The position numbers and the translations under genes are program-made. Shown in pieces: positions 55,901-64,000 of a stretch of DNA of 64,000 nucleotides. The stretch's first letter is position 1. Each line of letters begins with the position of its first letter. The notes beneath the pieces were generated by a model. The model had not been told where the DNA came from. It did no database searches and saw nothing but the letters and a program-made list of their open reading frames with translations. The DNA is taken from assembly GCA_029858285.1 (NCBI GenBank), contig JAOUFN010000004.1:91468-155467 (forward strand). Reading direction: 5' to 3'. Origin of the DNA: Nitrospirota bacterium (lineage in GTDB: Bacteria > Nitrospirota > JACRHL01).

Positions 55901-57244
55901 GTGTGTTTCCGGGGTGGCTGCCGGGGGCTTGTTTTGGGGTGGGCGGTGCTGCTGGTTTGGCTGGCCGGTTCCGGTGCCGCCCGGGCCGAACTGGAACTGA
56001 GTGGGCGCTGGCAGCAGGAGTTCGCCTATCGTGTGGCGGCCCATCCGGTGTGGACCAAGGGGCTGGCGTTCGTACAGGTGCAGGGGGTCGAAAACTGGGG
56101 AGGTCGGGGGCAACTGACCGCCATCGGGAGGGTTTGGTACGATCCTGCCCTGGATCGTGGAAATCCGTGGCGACTGAATCCGTCACTGGCCCCTGGCGCA
56201 TCGTTGCAGGACGCCTTTGTTGGCTCGGAACTCAAGGAGGTCTACCTGGACGTTGCCACATCGCGAGTGGATCTGCGTCTGGGGCGACAAATCGTGCGCT
56301 GGGGGCTGCTGGAAGGGGCGCGTATCACGGACCGGATCAATCCCCTGGATTTCCGGGAGTTCCTGTTTCGTGACGTCGAGGATCGCTACATTCCCCTGTG
56401 GATGGCCCGTCTGGACTACTATCCTGACTGGGGGCCATGGCAACAGGCTCAGTTGTTGCTGATTCCGGACCTGCGTTTTCACCGTCCGGCCCCGGTGGGC
56501 AGCGAGTGGCACGAGTTTGAATTGCCCCCCGGTGTGCGCCGCCCGCGCAACGGAGTGGAAAATACCGAGGTGGCGGCACTGGCCGGGTTCCGCTCCGGCG
56601 AGGTGTCCTGGACCGCCAGTTATTTTTACACTTGGGACGATTTTCCGGCGGCGTTCCGCTCCATTTTTGGTGTCGGCGGACAGTTGACCGGAGTCAGCCT
56701 GGACGCGCGCTACGAGCGCATACAGATATTGGGGCTGACCGCCTCCCGCTCCCTGTGGGGAGTGATTCTTTCCCTGGAAGGCGCCTATGATCGCGGCAAA
56801 TATCTTGCAACCGATCCCGGTGCCGTGTCGGGAAACGAGGTGCGCCGTGACGTGGCCCATGCGGGGTTGGGGGTGGATATGAACCTGGCCGGAGTGGATG
56901 TGTCTATCGGCGGCTTTCAGGATCAGGTGCTGGGATGGCAGCCGTTCATCCCGGTGCGGCGGGCGGAGCGGGGTGGCAGCCTGCTGATTCATGAAGGGTA
57001 TTTGAACGAACGGCTGGACGCGCGGCTGCTGATTCTCTACTTTCATACCGGAAATCAGTATGTGGCGCGGCCGGAAATGGCTTATAAAATCACCGATCGG
57101 GTCAAAGTGATAATGGGGGTGGATCTGTTGGGCGGTGAGCGCGGCAGTGCCCCGAACGACCCGGCGCGCGTGCGGGAGTTCCGCTTTGTCGGCTATTTCC
57201 GCGACCACGACCGCGTGCACGCGCAACTGGCCTGGCGGTTTTAA
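55901..57244 (+). CDS. DUF1302-like outer-membrane beta-barrel protein
   Basis: About 447 residues from the GTG at 55901, which places a signal peptide (LVLGWAVLLVWLAGSGAARA) at the N-terminus. The frame is open upstream to 55667, but that part lacks a sensible signal and contains the hairpin. The mature protein is rich in alternating strands: ELELSGRWQQEFAYRV, LKEVYLDVATSRVDLRLGRQ, IVRWGLLEGARITDRINPLD and FREFLFRDVEDRYIPLWMARLDY, typical of the DUF1302 family. It ends VHAQLAWRF with a C-terminal Phe, as in outer-membrane porins. It is probably the outer-membrane channel of the MMPL system. Confidence 0.85.
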   Translation: MCFRGGCRGLVLGWAVLLVWLAGSGAARAELELSGRWQQEFAYRVAAHPVWTKGLAFVQVQGVENWGGRGQLTAIGRVWYDPALDRGNPWRLNPSLAPGASLQDAFVGSELKEVYLDVATSRVDLRLGRQIVRWGLLEGARITDRINPLDFREFLFRDVEDRYIPLWMARLDYYPDWGPWQQAQLLLIPDLRFHRPAPVGSEWHEFELPPGVRRPRNGVENTEVAALAGFRSGEVSWTASYFYTWDDFPAAFRSIFGVGGQLTGVSLDARYERIQILGLTASRSLWGVILSLEGAYDRGKYLATDPGAVSGNEVRRDVAHAGLGVDMNLAGVDVSIGGFQDQVLGWQPFIPVRRAERGGSLLIHEGYLNERLDARLLILYFHTGNQYVARPEMAYKITDRVKVIMGVDLLGGERGSAPNDPARVREFRFVGYFRDHDRVHAQLAWRF

Positions 57245-57306
57245 TTGCCGCCTGTGGTGGCAGCGGGGGTGGACATGGATTGGGATGTAACGAAAGGAAC
57301 CGACTC

Positions 57307-59883
57307 TTGAAACGCTACGTTGAGGCCATCATCCGCTGGCCGCTGCTGACCATTGTGTGTCTGCTTGCGATTACCGGTTTTTTCTTCTCCCAGATCGGGC
57401 ACCTGAAGATGGTGCTGGACCCCAAGCGCATCCTCCCCCAGGGGCATGAATACGTGAAGGTCAACAACGAGATCGAGGACCACTTCGGTGGCAGCCGGGT
57501 GGTGGTGATTGGTGTTACCGTCAAGGACGGCGACATCTTCAATCCGGTCACACTGGCCAAGATCCAGCGCATCACCGAAGCGGTCAAGCAGGTGAGCGGT
57601 ATTCTGGAAGAGAATGTCGTCTCCATCGCCGACCGCAAGGTCAAGTACATCAAGGCCGCGGGCGATACCATCGACATTCGGCGCGTGATGGAAGATATCC
57701 CCGCTACCCCGGAGGGGCTGGCGGAGTTGCGCGCCAACGTGTTTGTGAACGATATGTTCATTTCGTCCCTGGTCTCCAGGGACGGCAAGAGCGCGGCCAT
57801 CATTACTGATTTCCGTGGCGGCGGCTCCGCCTCCGATGCGTGGTGGGACAAGATGATGTCCTCCGACGCAGCTTCTGACCCCGGGTGGCTGAAACTCCCC
57901 GATTTTTCCAGCGAGGCATTGGCCCAGGATTGGACCCAGAAAGAGATCGACGAGTGGTGGGCCAAGCAGGGGGGTGCGCCGTGGCAAAACAAGCCCGGCG
58001 AGGGCACTCCTTCGACCACCAAAGCCCCGACGGCTTCCACCCCTTCCGGCAGTTCCACCGAAAGCCCCATCAGTGCGCCCAAGGACGGCGTCTGGTACGT
58101 GCCCGACTCCATGATCTATCAAAACCTGGAGGCCATCGCCGCCAAGGAGCGTGACGCCAACACCCAGGTGCACATCGGCGGCCTGCCCATCGCCCTGGCG
58201 TTCCTGGAGAAGGACGCCATCCTGATGAACCAGAAGGTGTTCCCCGCCGCCGTGGTAGTGGTTCTGGTGGTTCTGGCTCTGGCTTTTTTCAGCCTTCAGG
58301 GGATGATGATCCCCCTGGTCACCGCTGCCCTTTCGGTGATTTGGGCCTTGGGGGCCATGGCGATTTTCCGTATCCCCCTGGATCCCTGGACCCAGACCCT
58401 CACGCCGATTCTGATCGTGGCCATCGCCGCAGGGCATTCGATCCAGATCCTCAAACGCTACTATGAGGAACTGGTGCGCTGCGGTGGCGACAATCGGCAG
58501 GCGGTAATCGAGGCCACCACGCGCATCGGACCGGTGATGATTACCGCCGGGCTGGTGGCGGCGGCCAGCTTTGCATCGCTGATCACCTTTGACCTCAAGA
58601 CCTTCCAGTCTTTTGGGCTATTCACGGCATTTGGTATCGTTTCGGCCCTGACGCTGGAGATGTCGTTCATTCCGGCGTTGCGCTCCATGCTGCCTGCCCC
58701 GGCACCCCACGTTCTTGCGCGCCTGACCCGCGAAAGTTGGGCCGATCGCCTTACCCGCTCTCTGGCGGCGCAGGCGGTAGGAGAACGGAAACCGGTGGTG
58801 CTGTACACGGTGCTGGCGGTGTTGGTGCTTTCCTTGGGGTTTGCCTTCCGGGTAGAGGTCAACAACAGTCTCAAGGGACAGTTCTTTCCAGAAACCCAGT
58901 TGCGGGTGGACGAGGCCGCCATCAACCAAGCTTTTGGCGGCACGACTACTTTTTATGTGTTGGTAAAGGGAAAGAACCCGGACGACCTCAAGGATCCGCG
59001 GGTGCTCAAGGGGGTGGAGGAACTGCAACAGCGGTTCTCAGCGGTCACTGGCGTGGGCAAGACCCAGTCCTATGTGGACTATGTGAAGAAAATGAATCGA
59101 TCCCTGCACCGGGACGATCCGGCCTATGAAGCCGTGCCCCAGAGCCGCCAGGAGATATCCGAGTACCTGTTCTTATACTCAATCTCCGGCAATCCAGCGG
59201 ATTTTCGCCGTTTTGTCGATTACGACTACCAGAATGCCGTGGTGTGGGCCTTCCTCAAGGATGACAGTACGCGTCTGGCTCAGGAACTGATTGGCATCAC
59301 CCGCGAGGTGGCTTCCACGTTCCCCGAAGGAATCACCGCCGAGGTTGCGGGCAGCAGCCCGGTGACCGTGGCGCTGAATGACACCATTGTGGATGGAAAA
59401 CTGCGCAATATCATGCAGATCGCCACCATCACCTTCATCATCTCCAGCCTGGTGTTGCGCTCCTTTCTGGGTGGCCTGCTGGTACTGATTCCACTGGGCG
59501 CGGCGGTGATGATCAACTTCGGTGTGATGGGGGCCGGGGGCATCACCCTGGGAATTGGTACCGCCACCATCTCTGCCATGGCCGTGGGTATTGGTGCGGA
59601 TTTTGCCATCTACCTGCTGTTCCGGTGCCGCGAGGAGTTCCGGCGCTCGGGAGACGAGCGTGAGGCTGTCCGCGCCACGGTGACCACAGCGGGCAAGGCC
59701 GTGGTATTTGTGGCGTTGGCAGTGGGAGCGGGTTGCTCGACCTTGGCATTTGCCGGGTATTACCGGCATATGGAGGGGGTGCTGATTCCCCTGGCCATGC
59801 TCACCGGCTGCCTGGGGGCGCTGACGATCCTTCCCACGCTATGCTGGAAACTGCGCCCGGAGTTCATTTTTTCGCGGCGCTGA
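57307..59883 (+). CDS. MMPL/RND-superfamily transporter
   Basis: An 858-residue inner-membrane protein with the doubled topology of the family: one helix, a large periplasmic domain and five helices, repeated twice. The second half begins near residue 495 (VVLYTVLAVLVLSLGFAF). Helix motifs include LTPILIVAIAAGHSIQILKRYYE and ISAMAVGIGADFAIYLLFRCREEF, where Gly/Ala/Asp act in proton relay. The first periplasmic loop has a Pro/Thr/Ser-rich insert (STTKAPTASTPSGSST). The TTG at 57307 follows AAAGGA. It resembles hydrophobe/lipid exporters such as HpnN. With the LolA-like and DUF1302-like proteins it forms a probable export module. Confidence 0.92.
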   Translation: MKRYVEAIIRWPLLTIVCLLAITGFFFSQIGHLKMVLDPKRILPQGHEYVKVNNEIEDHFGGSRVVVIGVTVKDGDIFNPVTLAKIQRITEAVKQVSGILEENVVSIADRKVKYIKAAGDTIDIRRVMEDIPATPEGLAELRANVFVNDMFISSLVSRDGKSAAIITDFRGGGSASDAWWDKMMSSDAASDPGWLKLPDFSSEALAQDWTQKEIDEWWAKQGGAPWQNKPGEGTPSTTKAPTASTPSGSSTESPISAPKDGVWYVPDSMIYQNLEAIAAKERDANTQVHIGGLPIALAFLEKDAILMNQKVFPAAVVVVLVVLALAFFSLQGMMIPLVTAALSVIWALGAMAIFRIPLDPWTQTLTPILIVAIAAGHSIQILKRYYEELVRCGGDNRQAVIEATTRIGPVMITAGLVAAASFASLITFDLKTFQSFGLFTAFGIVSALTLEMSFIPALRSMLPAPAPHVLARLTRESWADRLTRSLAAQAVGERKPVVLYTVLAVLVLSLGFAFRVEVNNSLKGQFFPETQLRVDEAAINQAFGGTTTFYVLVKGKNPDDLKDPRVLKGVEELQQRFSAVTGVGKTQSYVDYVKKMNRSLHRDDPAYEAVPQSRQEISEYLFLYSISGNPADFRRFVDYDYQNAVVWAFLKDDSTRLAQELIGITREVASTFPEGITAEVAGSSPVTVALNDTIVDGKLRNIMQIATITFIISSLVLRSFLGGLLVLIPLGAAVMINFGVMGAGGITLGIGTATISAMAVGIGADFAIYLLFRCREEFRRSGDEREAVRATVTTAGKAVVFVALAVGAGCSTLAFAGYYRHMEGVLIPLAMLTGCLGALTILPTLCWKLRPEFIFSRR

Positions 59884-60111
59884 CAGCGGGTGTCTGGCCT
59901 CGGTGGCCGTCGGCCCCTGGAAGAAAGAATGGCGACCACAACCTGTGCCACCTCCGGGCACTGAGAGGGATTTTCTGGATAGAGGTGTTGTTTGCCGCAC
60001 GTCGGGGATCATCGCAGCCATTTCGGCCGGCTGTACCACGCCCTTTACCGGTGTTCTCCCGGAGGCGTGGTCTGTGGGCCGCCCCGCGGCCTTCGCCGGG
60101 GGGGGGCAACA

Positions 60112-61119
60112 GTGTTTTCCCGCAGCACATTACTGGCGATAACTGCCATGGCGGTAGTGCTGTCTGCAATGGTGACCCCGGCGGCACCGGTATGGGCCGA
60201 GGCGGATACGGGGAGCCAGTCGTCGGCTCCCACGCGCTCTCGTTGGAGTGTTGGCCTCACCGTGGGCTCCTACGCCCCTGATTTGCGCAAGCTCAATGCG
60301 GCGTTGCACAACCAGGGGGAGGTACTGCTTCAGGACCCCAACTACCTGATTCCGCGCAACCAGAATCTGCCAGTGCTGACGCGGGATATCTCGGTGGAGG
60401 GGCTTTCCGGCGATGCCAACTACGGCATGGAAGGACAATGGCACTGGTTCCCGCGCATGTCGGTACTGCTGGTAGCCACCAATTGGCAGGGGCGGGTGAC
60501 CAAGTCCGACACCATCACCATGTCACTGCGCTCCAACCTCCCCCCGGTCATCGTCCCGCGCACCGCACGGTACAACCTGAACCTCAGCCAGATGTGGCTT
60601 GGCTGGCGTTACGCGTTCTTCGACCGCCCGGAAAAAGTGCGGCTGTTCGCCAATTTTGGCGTGTTCGGGTTTTCCACCGCCGATCTCACCATGGACGCAC
60701 TGCTCAAGGTGAGTGAGGCCAAGACGCTGGGGTTGAATTTCGCCTCAATCAGTTCGACCGAAGTACACGGATCGGCCTATTCCAGTCGCTACGGTCTGGG
60801 GGGAGAATATTTTCTCAGCAAACACGTGTCGGTCGGTTTTCACGCCAATTACGTTACCGGTGAGTTCCAGAGATTCCGTGTTTCGCGCTATTTCCCCTCC
60901 GGCTTTTCTGAACTGCCGCCGCTACCACCAAATGCCACCAACAGCCTGCCGGACAACGTGCTGCCCACCAATCCGGCGTTGCCGGTAGTGGGCGATCCGC
61001 TGCAGACCGCCCAGGTGGACGAGCCCCGCGAAACGGTTGAGGTGGTGCATCACCCCACAAATGTGTTGTTAAGCCTGGACGGGTGGGATTTGGGGGCCAT
61101 GTTCAGGGTATATTACTAG
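60112..61119 (+). CDS. Outer-membrane beta-barrel protein
   Basis: A 335-residue exported protein. GTG 60112 gives a signal peptide (LLAITAMAVVLSAMVTPAAPVWA). The mature chain alternates strands such as RWSVGLTVGSYAPDL, YGMEGQWHWFPRMSVLLVAT, MWLGWRYAFF, VRLFANFGVFGFS, YGLGGEYFLSKHVSVGFHANYVTGEF and LGAMFRVYY with terminal Tyr, as in eight-stranded OmpW/OmpA-like barrels. A Pro/Asn-rich loop lies at residues about 265-305. It follows the RND gene after 228 bases and is probably part of the same envelope module. Family not recognised. Confidence 0.8.
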   Translation: MFSRSTLLAITAMAVVLSAMVTPAAPVWAEADTGSQSSAPTRSRWSVGLTVGSYAPDLRKLNAALHNQGEVLLQDPNYLIPRNQNLPVLTRDISVEGLSGDANYGMEGQWHWFPRMSVLLVATNWQGRVTKSDTITMSLRSNLPPVIVPRTARYNLNLSQMWLGWRYAFFDRPEKVRLFANFGVFGFSTADLTMDALLKVSEAKTLGLNFASISSTEVHGSAYSSRYGLGGEYFLSKHVSVGFHANYVTGEFQRFRVSRYFPSGFSELPPLPPNATNSLPDNVLPTNPALPVVGDPLQTAQVDEPRETVEVVHHPTNVLLSLDGWDLGAMFRVYY

Positions 61120-61379
61120 GCTAAGTCCCGTCCGTTCAGGAGGGGGCGCCCCATTGGGGACAAAAAGTTTCCCAAGGTTGGGACGCGTGAGTGTTTTTTC
61201 GGAAATGCCGGAATATTGGCAGAAATCCACCGGCTAAATCCCAAGTAAAAACAATCGATTGACGTCAAAACGCGGGTGGCAACAAAAATGCATTCGTTGG
61301 GGGTGGTTTATTCCGCCCTTGTCCGTCAGTGATTGCCGTTGTGAGGCTTGTGCACCAAATTTGTACACAACAAGGCCGT

Positions 61380-64000
61380 ATGGCTTGGGGGCCGCGTTGG
61401 GTGTGGGGGCCGCTGTTGGCGTGGGTATTGGCCGTCGCCGTGGTTCCTGTCGGCGCGTGGGCTGCCGACTCACAGTCCCCGGTATCCATGTCCGGCCCTG
61501 GCTATGAAGCACGCTTTGACGGGCACGGTCTGTCGTATTTTTCCCGCCATAGCGAGGGCGCTGCGCGGCTGGACGTCGCCACCGGGTGGGTTGTCGCCGG
61601 GGAGCGCGAATTTTACCGTGCACAGAATGCCAGTTCCGGGGCGTCCGGGGCCACTGGCGCCCTTTTTACCAGTGCTTGGAGTGCGGACGGCCGTGTGGCG
61701 CGCTATCCGCTGGCGCCCGGCGTGGAGCAGCGCTTCATTGCTCGGGGGCCAGGGGTTGAGCAGCTTTGGGAAATTGCCGGGCCGGTCCCGGCTGGTACCG
61801 ACCTGGAGATTGCCACCGATATCCGGACAGCCCTGCGCGGCACAGCAGACGACCGCGGGGTGCGTTTTTTCGATGGCCATGGAGGTTATGCAGCTTCCTA
61901 CGGCGCGGCATTGGTGACCGACGGTGCGGGACGCCGGATTTCCATAAATCCGAAATTGGTACGCCGGGGCCCGGTGGGACAAGGGCTTAATCACTACCAG
62001 GTGTTGATGGTCATCCCCTCCGTCTGGCTGGCTACCGCCAAGTTTCCGATTTTGGTGGACCCGTTGATCGGTACCGAAGTTCAGGTCGGTGTTGCCCCCG
62101 GACAACTGGAGCGCAATCCGGCGGCGATTTTTGGCACCACCGAGTACTTGGCGGTGTGGGAGAAAACCCAGACCGATCAGGACATTGTGGCCGCGCGCGT
62201 TACCACCACCGGTGTGGTGCAGGCCCCGCAGATTGTGGTGCGCAGTGCGGTGGGGGCCGAAACCGACCCGGCGGTGGCGTTCAATGGCACCACCGAGTTT
62301 TTTGTGGTTTGGACCGAGGCCAGCGACATAAAAGGTGCAACGGTTTCCACCGCAGGCGTGGTGGGGACTCCGGTGTCCATCACCGCCGATGCGGCCGTGA
62401 CGGCGGATTCATTGCCTTCCATCGCATTCGATGGAACCAGTTACTTGGTAACCTGGGTTGCGGCCGGGGATATTCATGGCGTACTGATTAACGCCATTAC
62501 CCTGGTGGTCGGTGCGCCGTTCGTGATATCCGCAACTGCCGCGCTGGAAACAGACCCACAGGTGGTTTACGCTGCGACCAGCGCCACCTACCTGGTTGCC
62601 TGGCGGACCGCCAATGGAGTGTTTGCCACCCGCGTGTCTACTGCCGGGGTGGTGGACTTGACCCCGATGACAGTGATGGACGGCACGGTCTCCGGCTGGA
62701 GCGTGGGTTCAGTTGCCTTGGCGACCAACGCCACGGACGGATTGGTCACCTGGACGGATGACCGGGCACTGGTGGGCAGTTTCGATGTGTTCGCCGCGCG
62801 TATCCAAGCGGCCACCCCCTCGGTTCTGGACACTGCCGGTATCACGGTTTCGGCGGTGGCGGGTAGCGAGGCGCAGGTTACAGCTTCCTTCGGTTCGGGT
62901 AATTATTTTGTGGCCTGGTCCCACCCTCTGTGGCCCAGTTCCCCGGACATCTTTGGAGCCCGCGTAAGTCCGGCTGGCGTGGTCCTGGAGCCGGCCGGAA
63001 TCGAGGTCTCTGCGGCGGCAGGCGCCCAGACGGGGCCGACAGCGGCGTTTGACGGTACACAATTCCTGGTGACTTGGTCGGATAGCCGGGACACCGGATT
63101 CTCCGACGTATTTGGGCAGCGGGTGCCGGGAACATTTCCAACTCCGCCCAGCGGAGTTTTGGCGGCAGACACCCCTGCTGACAATGGTGGTAGTGTCAGC
63201 CTGTCGTGGGTACCCAGCACGTCTCCATCAGTCACCTTTCAGCATATATATCGGGAAACCACGGCCAATGGCCCGTTCGTCAACCTGATTACCACTCTTG
63301 CTGGCAACGCGGCCACGGGATATGTGGACAACGCAGGTGGGCTGGGGCTGACCAACGGCACCACCTACCACTACATTGTCCGCGCCTTTGATGGCACATA
63401 TGAGAGTGCCGACTCCCTGACCTCCTCGGCCATCCCTGCAGATAACGTTGTGCCTGCCGCGCCGACGCTGGTGACCGCGGTAGATACGCCCGCCGACACG
63501 GGCGGCAGCATTACCCTGAATTGGACGCCGTCCGTGAGTGCGGACGTGGTGACCCAGCGGATTTACCGGAGCACGACGACAGGGGTGTATGGCGTGCCGC
63601 TGGCAACGATTACGGGCAATCTCACGGGTACCTACGCGGACGCGACGGCGGTGACCGGCACGGCGTATTTCTACATCATTCGTGCCTTCGACGGCACGCA
63701 GGAGTCGGTGAATTCCGCAGAAGTTACGGCGACGGCAATCAACAATGTACCTGCCGCTCCGACATTGGTGACGGCGATCGATACGCCCGCGGACAACGGC
63801 GGCAGCATCACCTTGAACTGGACCGTATCGGTCAGTGCGGGTGTGACGCAGCAGCGGATTTACCGCGGCACGGCGACCACCGGCCCGTACACGCTGCTGA
63901 CGACGATCGCGGGCAACGTGACGGCGACTTATATTGATGCGACGGCGACCAAGGGGACGACGTACTACTACGTGGTTCGCGCCTGGGACGGGGTACAGGA
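61380..64000 (+). CDS. Large secreted fibronectin-III-like repeat protein (partial)
   Basis: An open frame from the ATG at 61380 to the right edge, 873 residues so far with no stop; the C-terminus is outside the window. AAGG precedes the start and a signal peptide follows (LLAWVLAVAVVPVGAWA). The N-terminal 230 residues form a domain with DLEIATDIRTALRGTAD and FFDGHGGYAASYGAALV. Then come about seven repeats of a beta-rich unit (SIAFDGTSYLVTWVAAGD, AAFDGTQFLVTWSDSRDT). Last come fibronectin-III-like units (ADNGGSVSLSWVPS, AAPTLVTAVDTPADTGGSIT). The last two FN3 units repeat with a 99-residue period. The product is probably a surface adhesin or exported structural protein. The 260-base gap upstream (61120-61379) holds no feature I can support. 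Confidence 0.88.
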   Translation, partial: MAWGPRWVWGPLLAWVLAVAVVPVGAWAADSQSPVSMSGPGYEARFDGHGLSYFSRHSEGAARLDVATGWVVAGEREFYRAQNASSGASGATGALFTSAWSADGRVARYPLAPGVEQRFIARGPGVEQLWEIAGPVPAGTDLEIATDIRTALRGTADDRGVRFFDGHGGYAASYGAALVTDGAGRRISINPKLVRRGPVGQGLNHYQVLMVIPSVWLATAKFPILVDPLIGTEVQVGVAPGQLERNPAAIFGTTEYLAVWEKTQTDQDIVAARVTTTGVVQAPQIVVRSAVGAETDPAVAFNGTTEFFVVWTEASDIKGATVSTAGVVGTPVSITADAAVTADSLPSIAFDGTSYLVTWVAAGDIHGVLINAITLVVGAPFVISATAALETDPQVVYAATSATYLVAWRTANGVFATRVSTAGVVDLTPMTVMDGTVSGWSVGSVALATNATDGLVTWTDDRALVGSFDVFAARIQAATPSVLDTAGITVSAVAGSEAQVTASFGSGNYFVAWSHPLWPSSPDIFGARVSPAGVVLEPAGIEVSAAAGAQTGPTAAFDGTQFLVTWSDSRDTGFSDVFGQRVPGTFPTPPSGVLAADTPADNGGSVSLSWVPSTSPSVTFQHIYRETTANGPFVNLITTLAGNAATGYVDNAGGLGLTNGTTYHYIVRAFDGTYESADSLTSSAIPADNVVPAAPTLVTAVDTPADTGGSITLNWTPSVSADVVTQRIYRSTTTGVYGVPLATITGNLTGTYADATAVTGTAYFYIIRAFDGTQESVNSAEVTATAINNVPAAPTLVTAIDTPADNGGSITLNWTVSVSAGVTQQRIYRGTATTGPYTLLTTIAGNVTATYIDATATKGTTYYYVVRAWDGVQ
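63168..64000 (+). repeat. FN3-like coding repeats
   Basis: Units beginning ADTPADNGG (63168), VDTPADTGG (63483) and IDTPADNGG (63780). The last two are 297 bases apart and are similar at DNA level over about 45 bases around GATACGCCCGC. The array continues past the right edge. Confidence 0.85.

Overview
The window is dense, GC-rich (about 65 percent), single-chromosome-style bacterial DNA with housekeeping genes throughout and no plasmid, phage, insertion sequence or CRISPR signature. The gene set points to a Gram-negative proteobacterium: UbiA and UbiD for ubiquinone, outer-membrane barrels, LolA-like and RND proteins, and lipoprotein signal peptides. Several traits fit an alphaproteobacterial or deep-branching (Magnetococcia/Zetaproteobacteria-like) lineage better than a gamma- or betaproteobacterium: small-type PurL with separate PurQ, Fe-S type PurF, the order rplM-rpsI-argC-argJ, and an AspRS with the His/Gly pair of non-discriminating enzymes. 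That placement is inference. Many genes overlap by ATGA, GTGA or TGATG, so operons are tight.

Left part (1-21.1 kb): the 3' end of a periplasmic-binding-type protein overlaps a hybrid sensor kinase. Converging on it is a six-gene minus-strand operon: ubiA, ubiD, three consecutive formylglycine-generating-enzyme-fold (SUMF1) proteins, one of them a di-heme cytochrome, and an FAD monooxygenase. Divergent from ubiA is a single polypeptide joining a GNAT acetyltransferase, a Lys/Ser/Ala/Pro-rich histone-H1-like linker and an acetylpolyamine-amidohydrolase/HDAC domain. Then come purQ-purL-purF, a LOG-family protein, nth, and a lemA plus M48 protease pair.

Middle (21.1-47.4 kb): the minus strand carries a TPR/O-GlcNAc-transferase-like protein, aspS, a pseudouridine synthase, tpx, uppP, an active and an inactive M16 peptidase, gph and a giant secreted FG-GAP protein. 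The plus strand carries dut-rnd-fabI-ribD, a small membrane protein, ald and tRNA-Pro(CGG). The minus strand then has folD, PilZ and JAMM proteins, argJ, argC, rpsI and rplM, with acyP on the plus strand.

Right part (47.4-64 kb): all plus strand. A molybdopterin block (moaC, an ABC exporter whose ATPase has an odd repeated Trp-rich tail, a MoaD-MoaE fusion, an FmdE-like protein, a histidine phosphatase) is followed by a His-rich small protein, an O-methyltransferase and an envelope module (LolA-like, DUF1302-like, MMPL/RND, outer-membrane barrel). The window ends inside a large secreted protein with repeated fibronectin-III-like units, open from 61380 to the right edge.

The strongest candidates for undescribed biology are the acetyltransferase-linker-deacetylase fusion, the SUMF1 triplet with its di-heme member inside a ubiquinone-type operon, and the ABC ATPase tail repeats.
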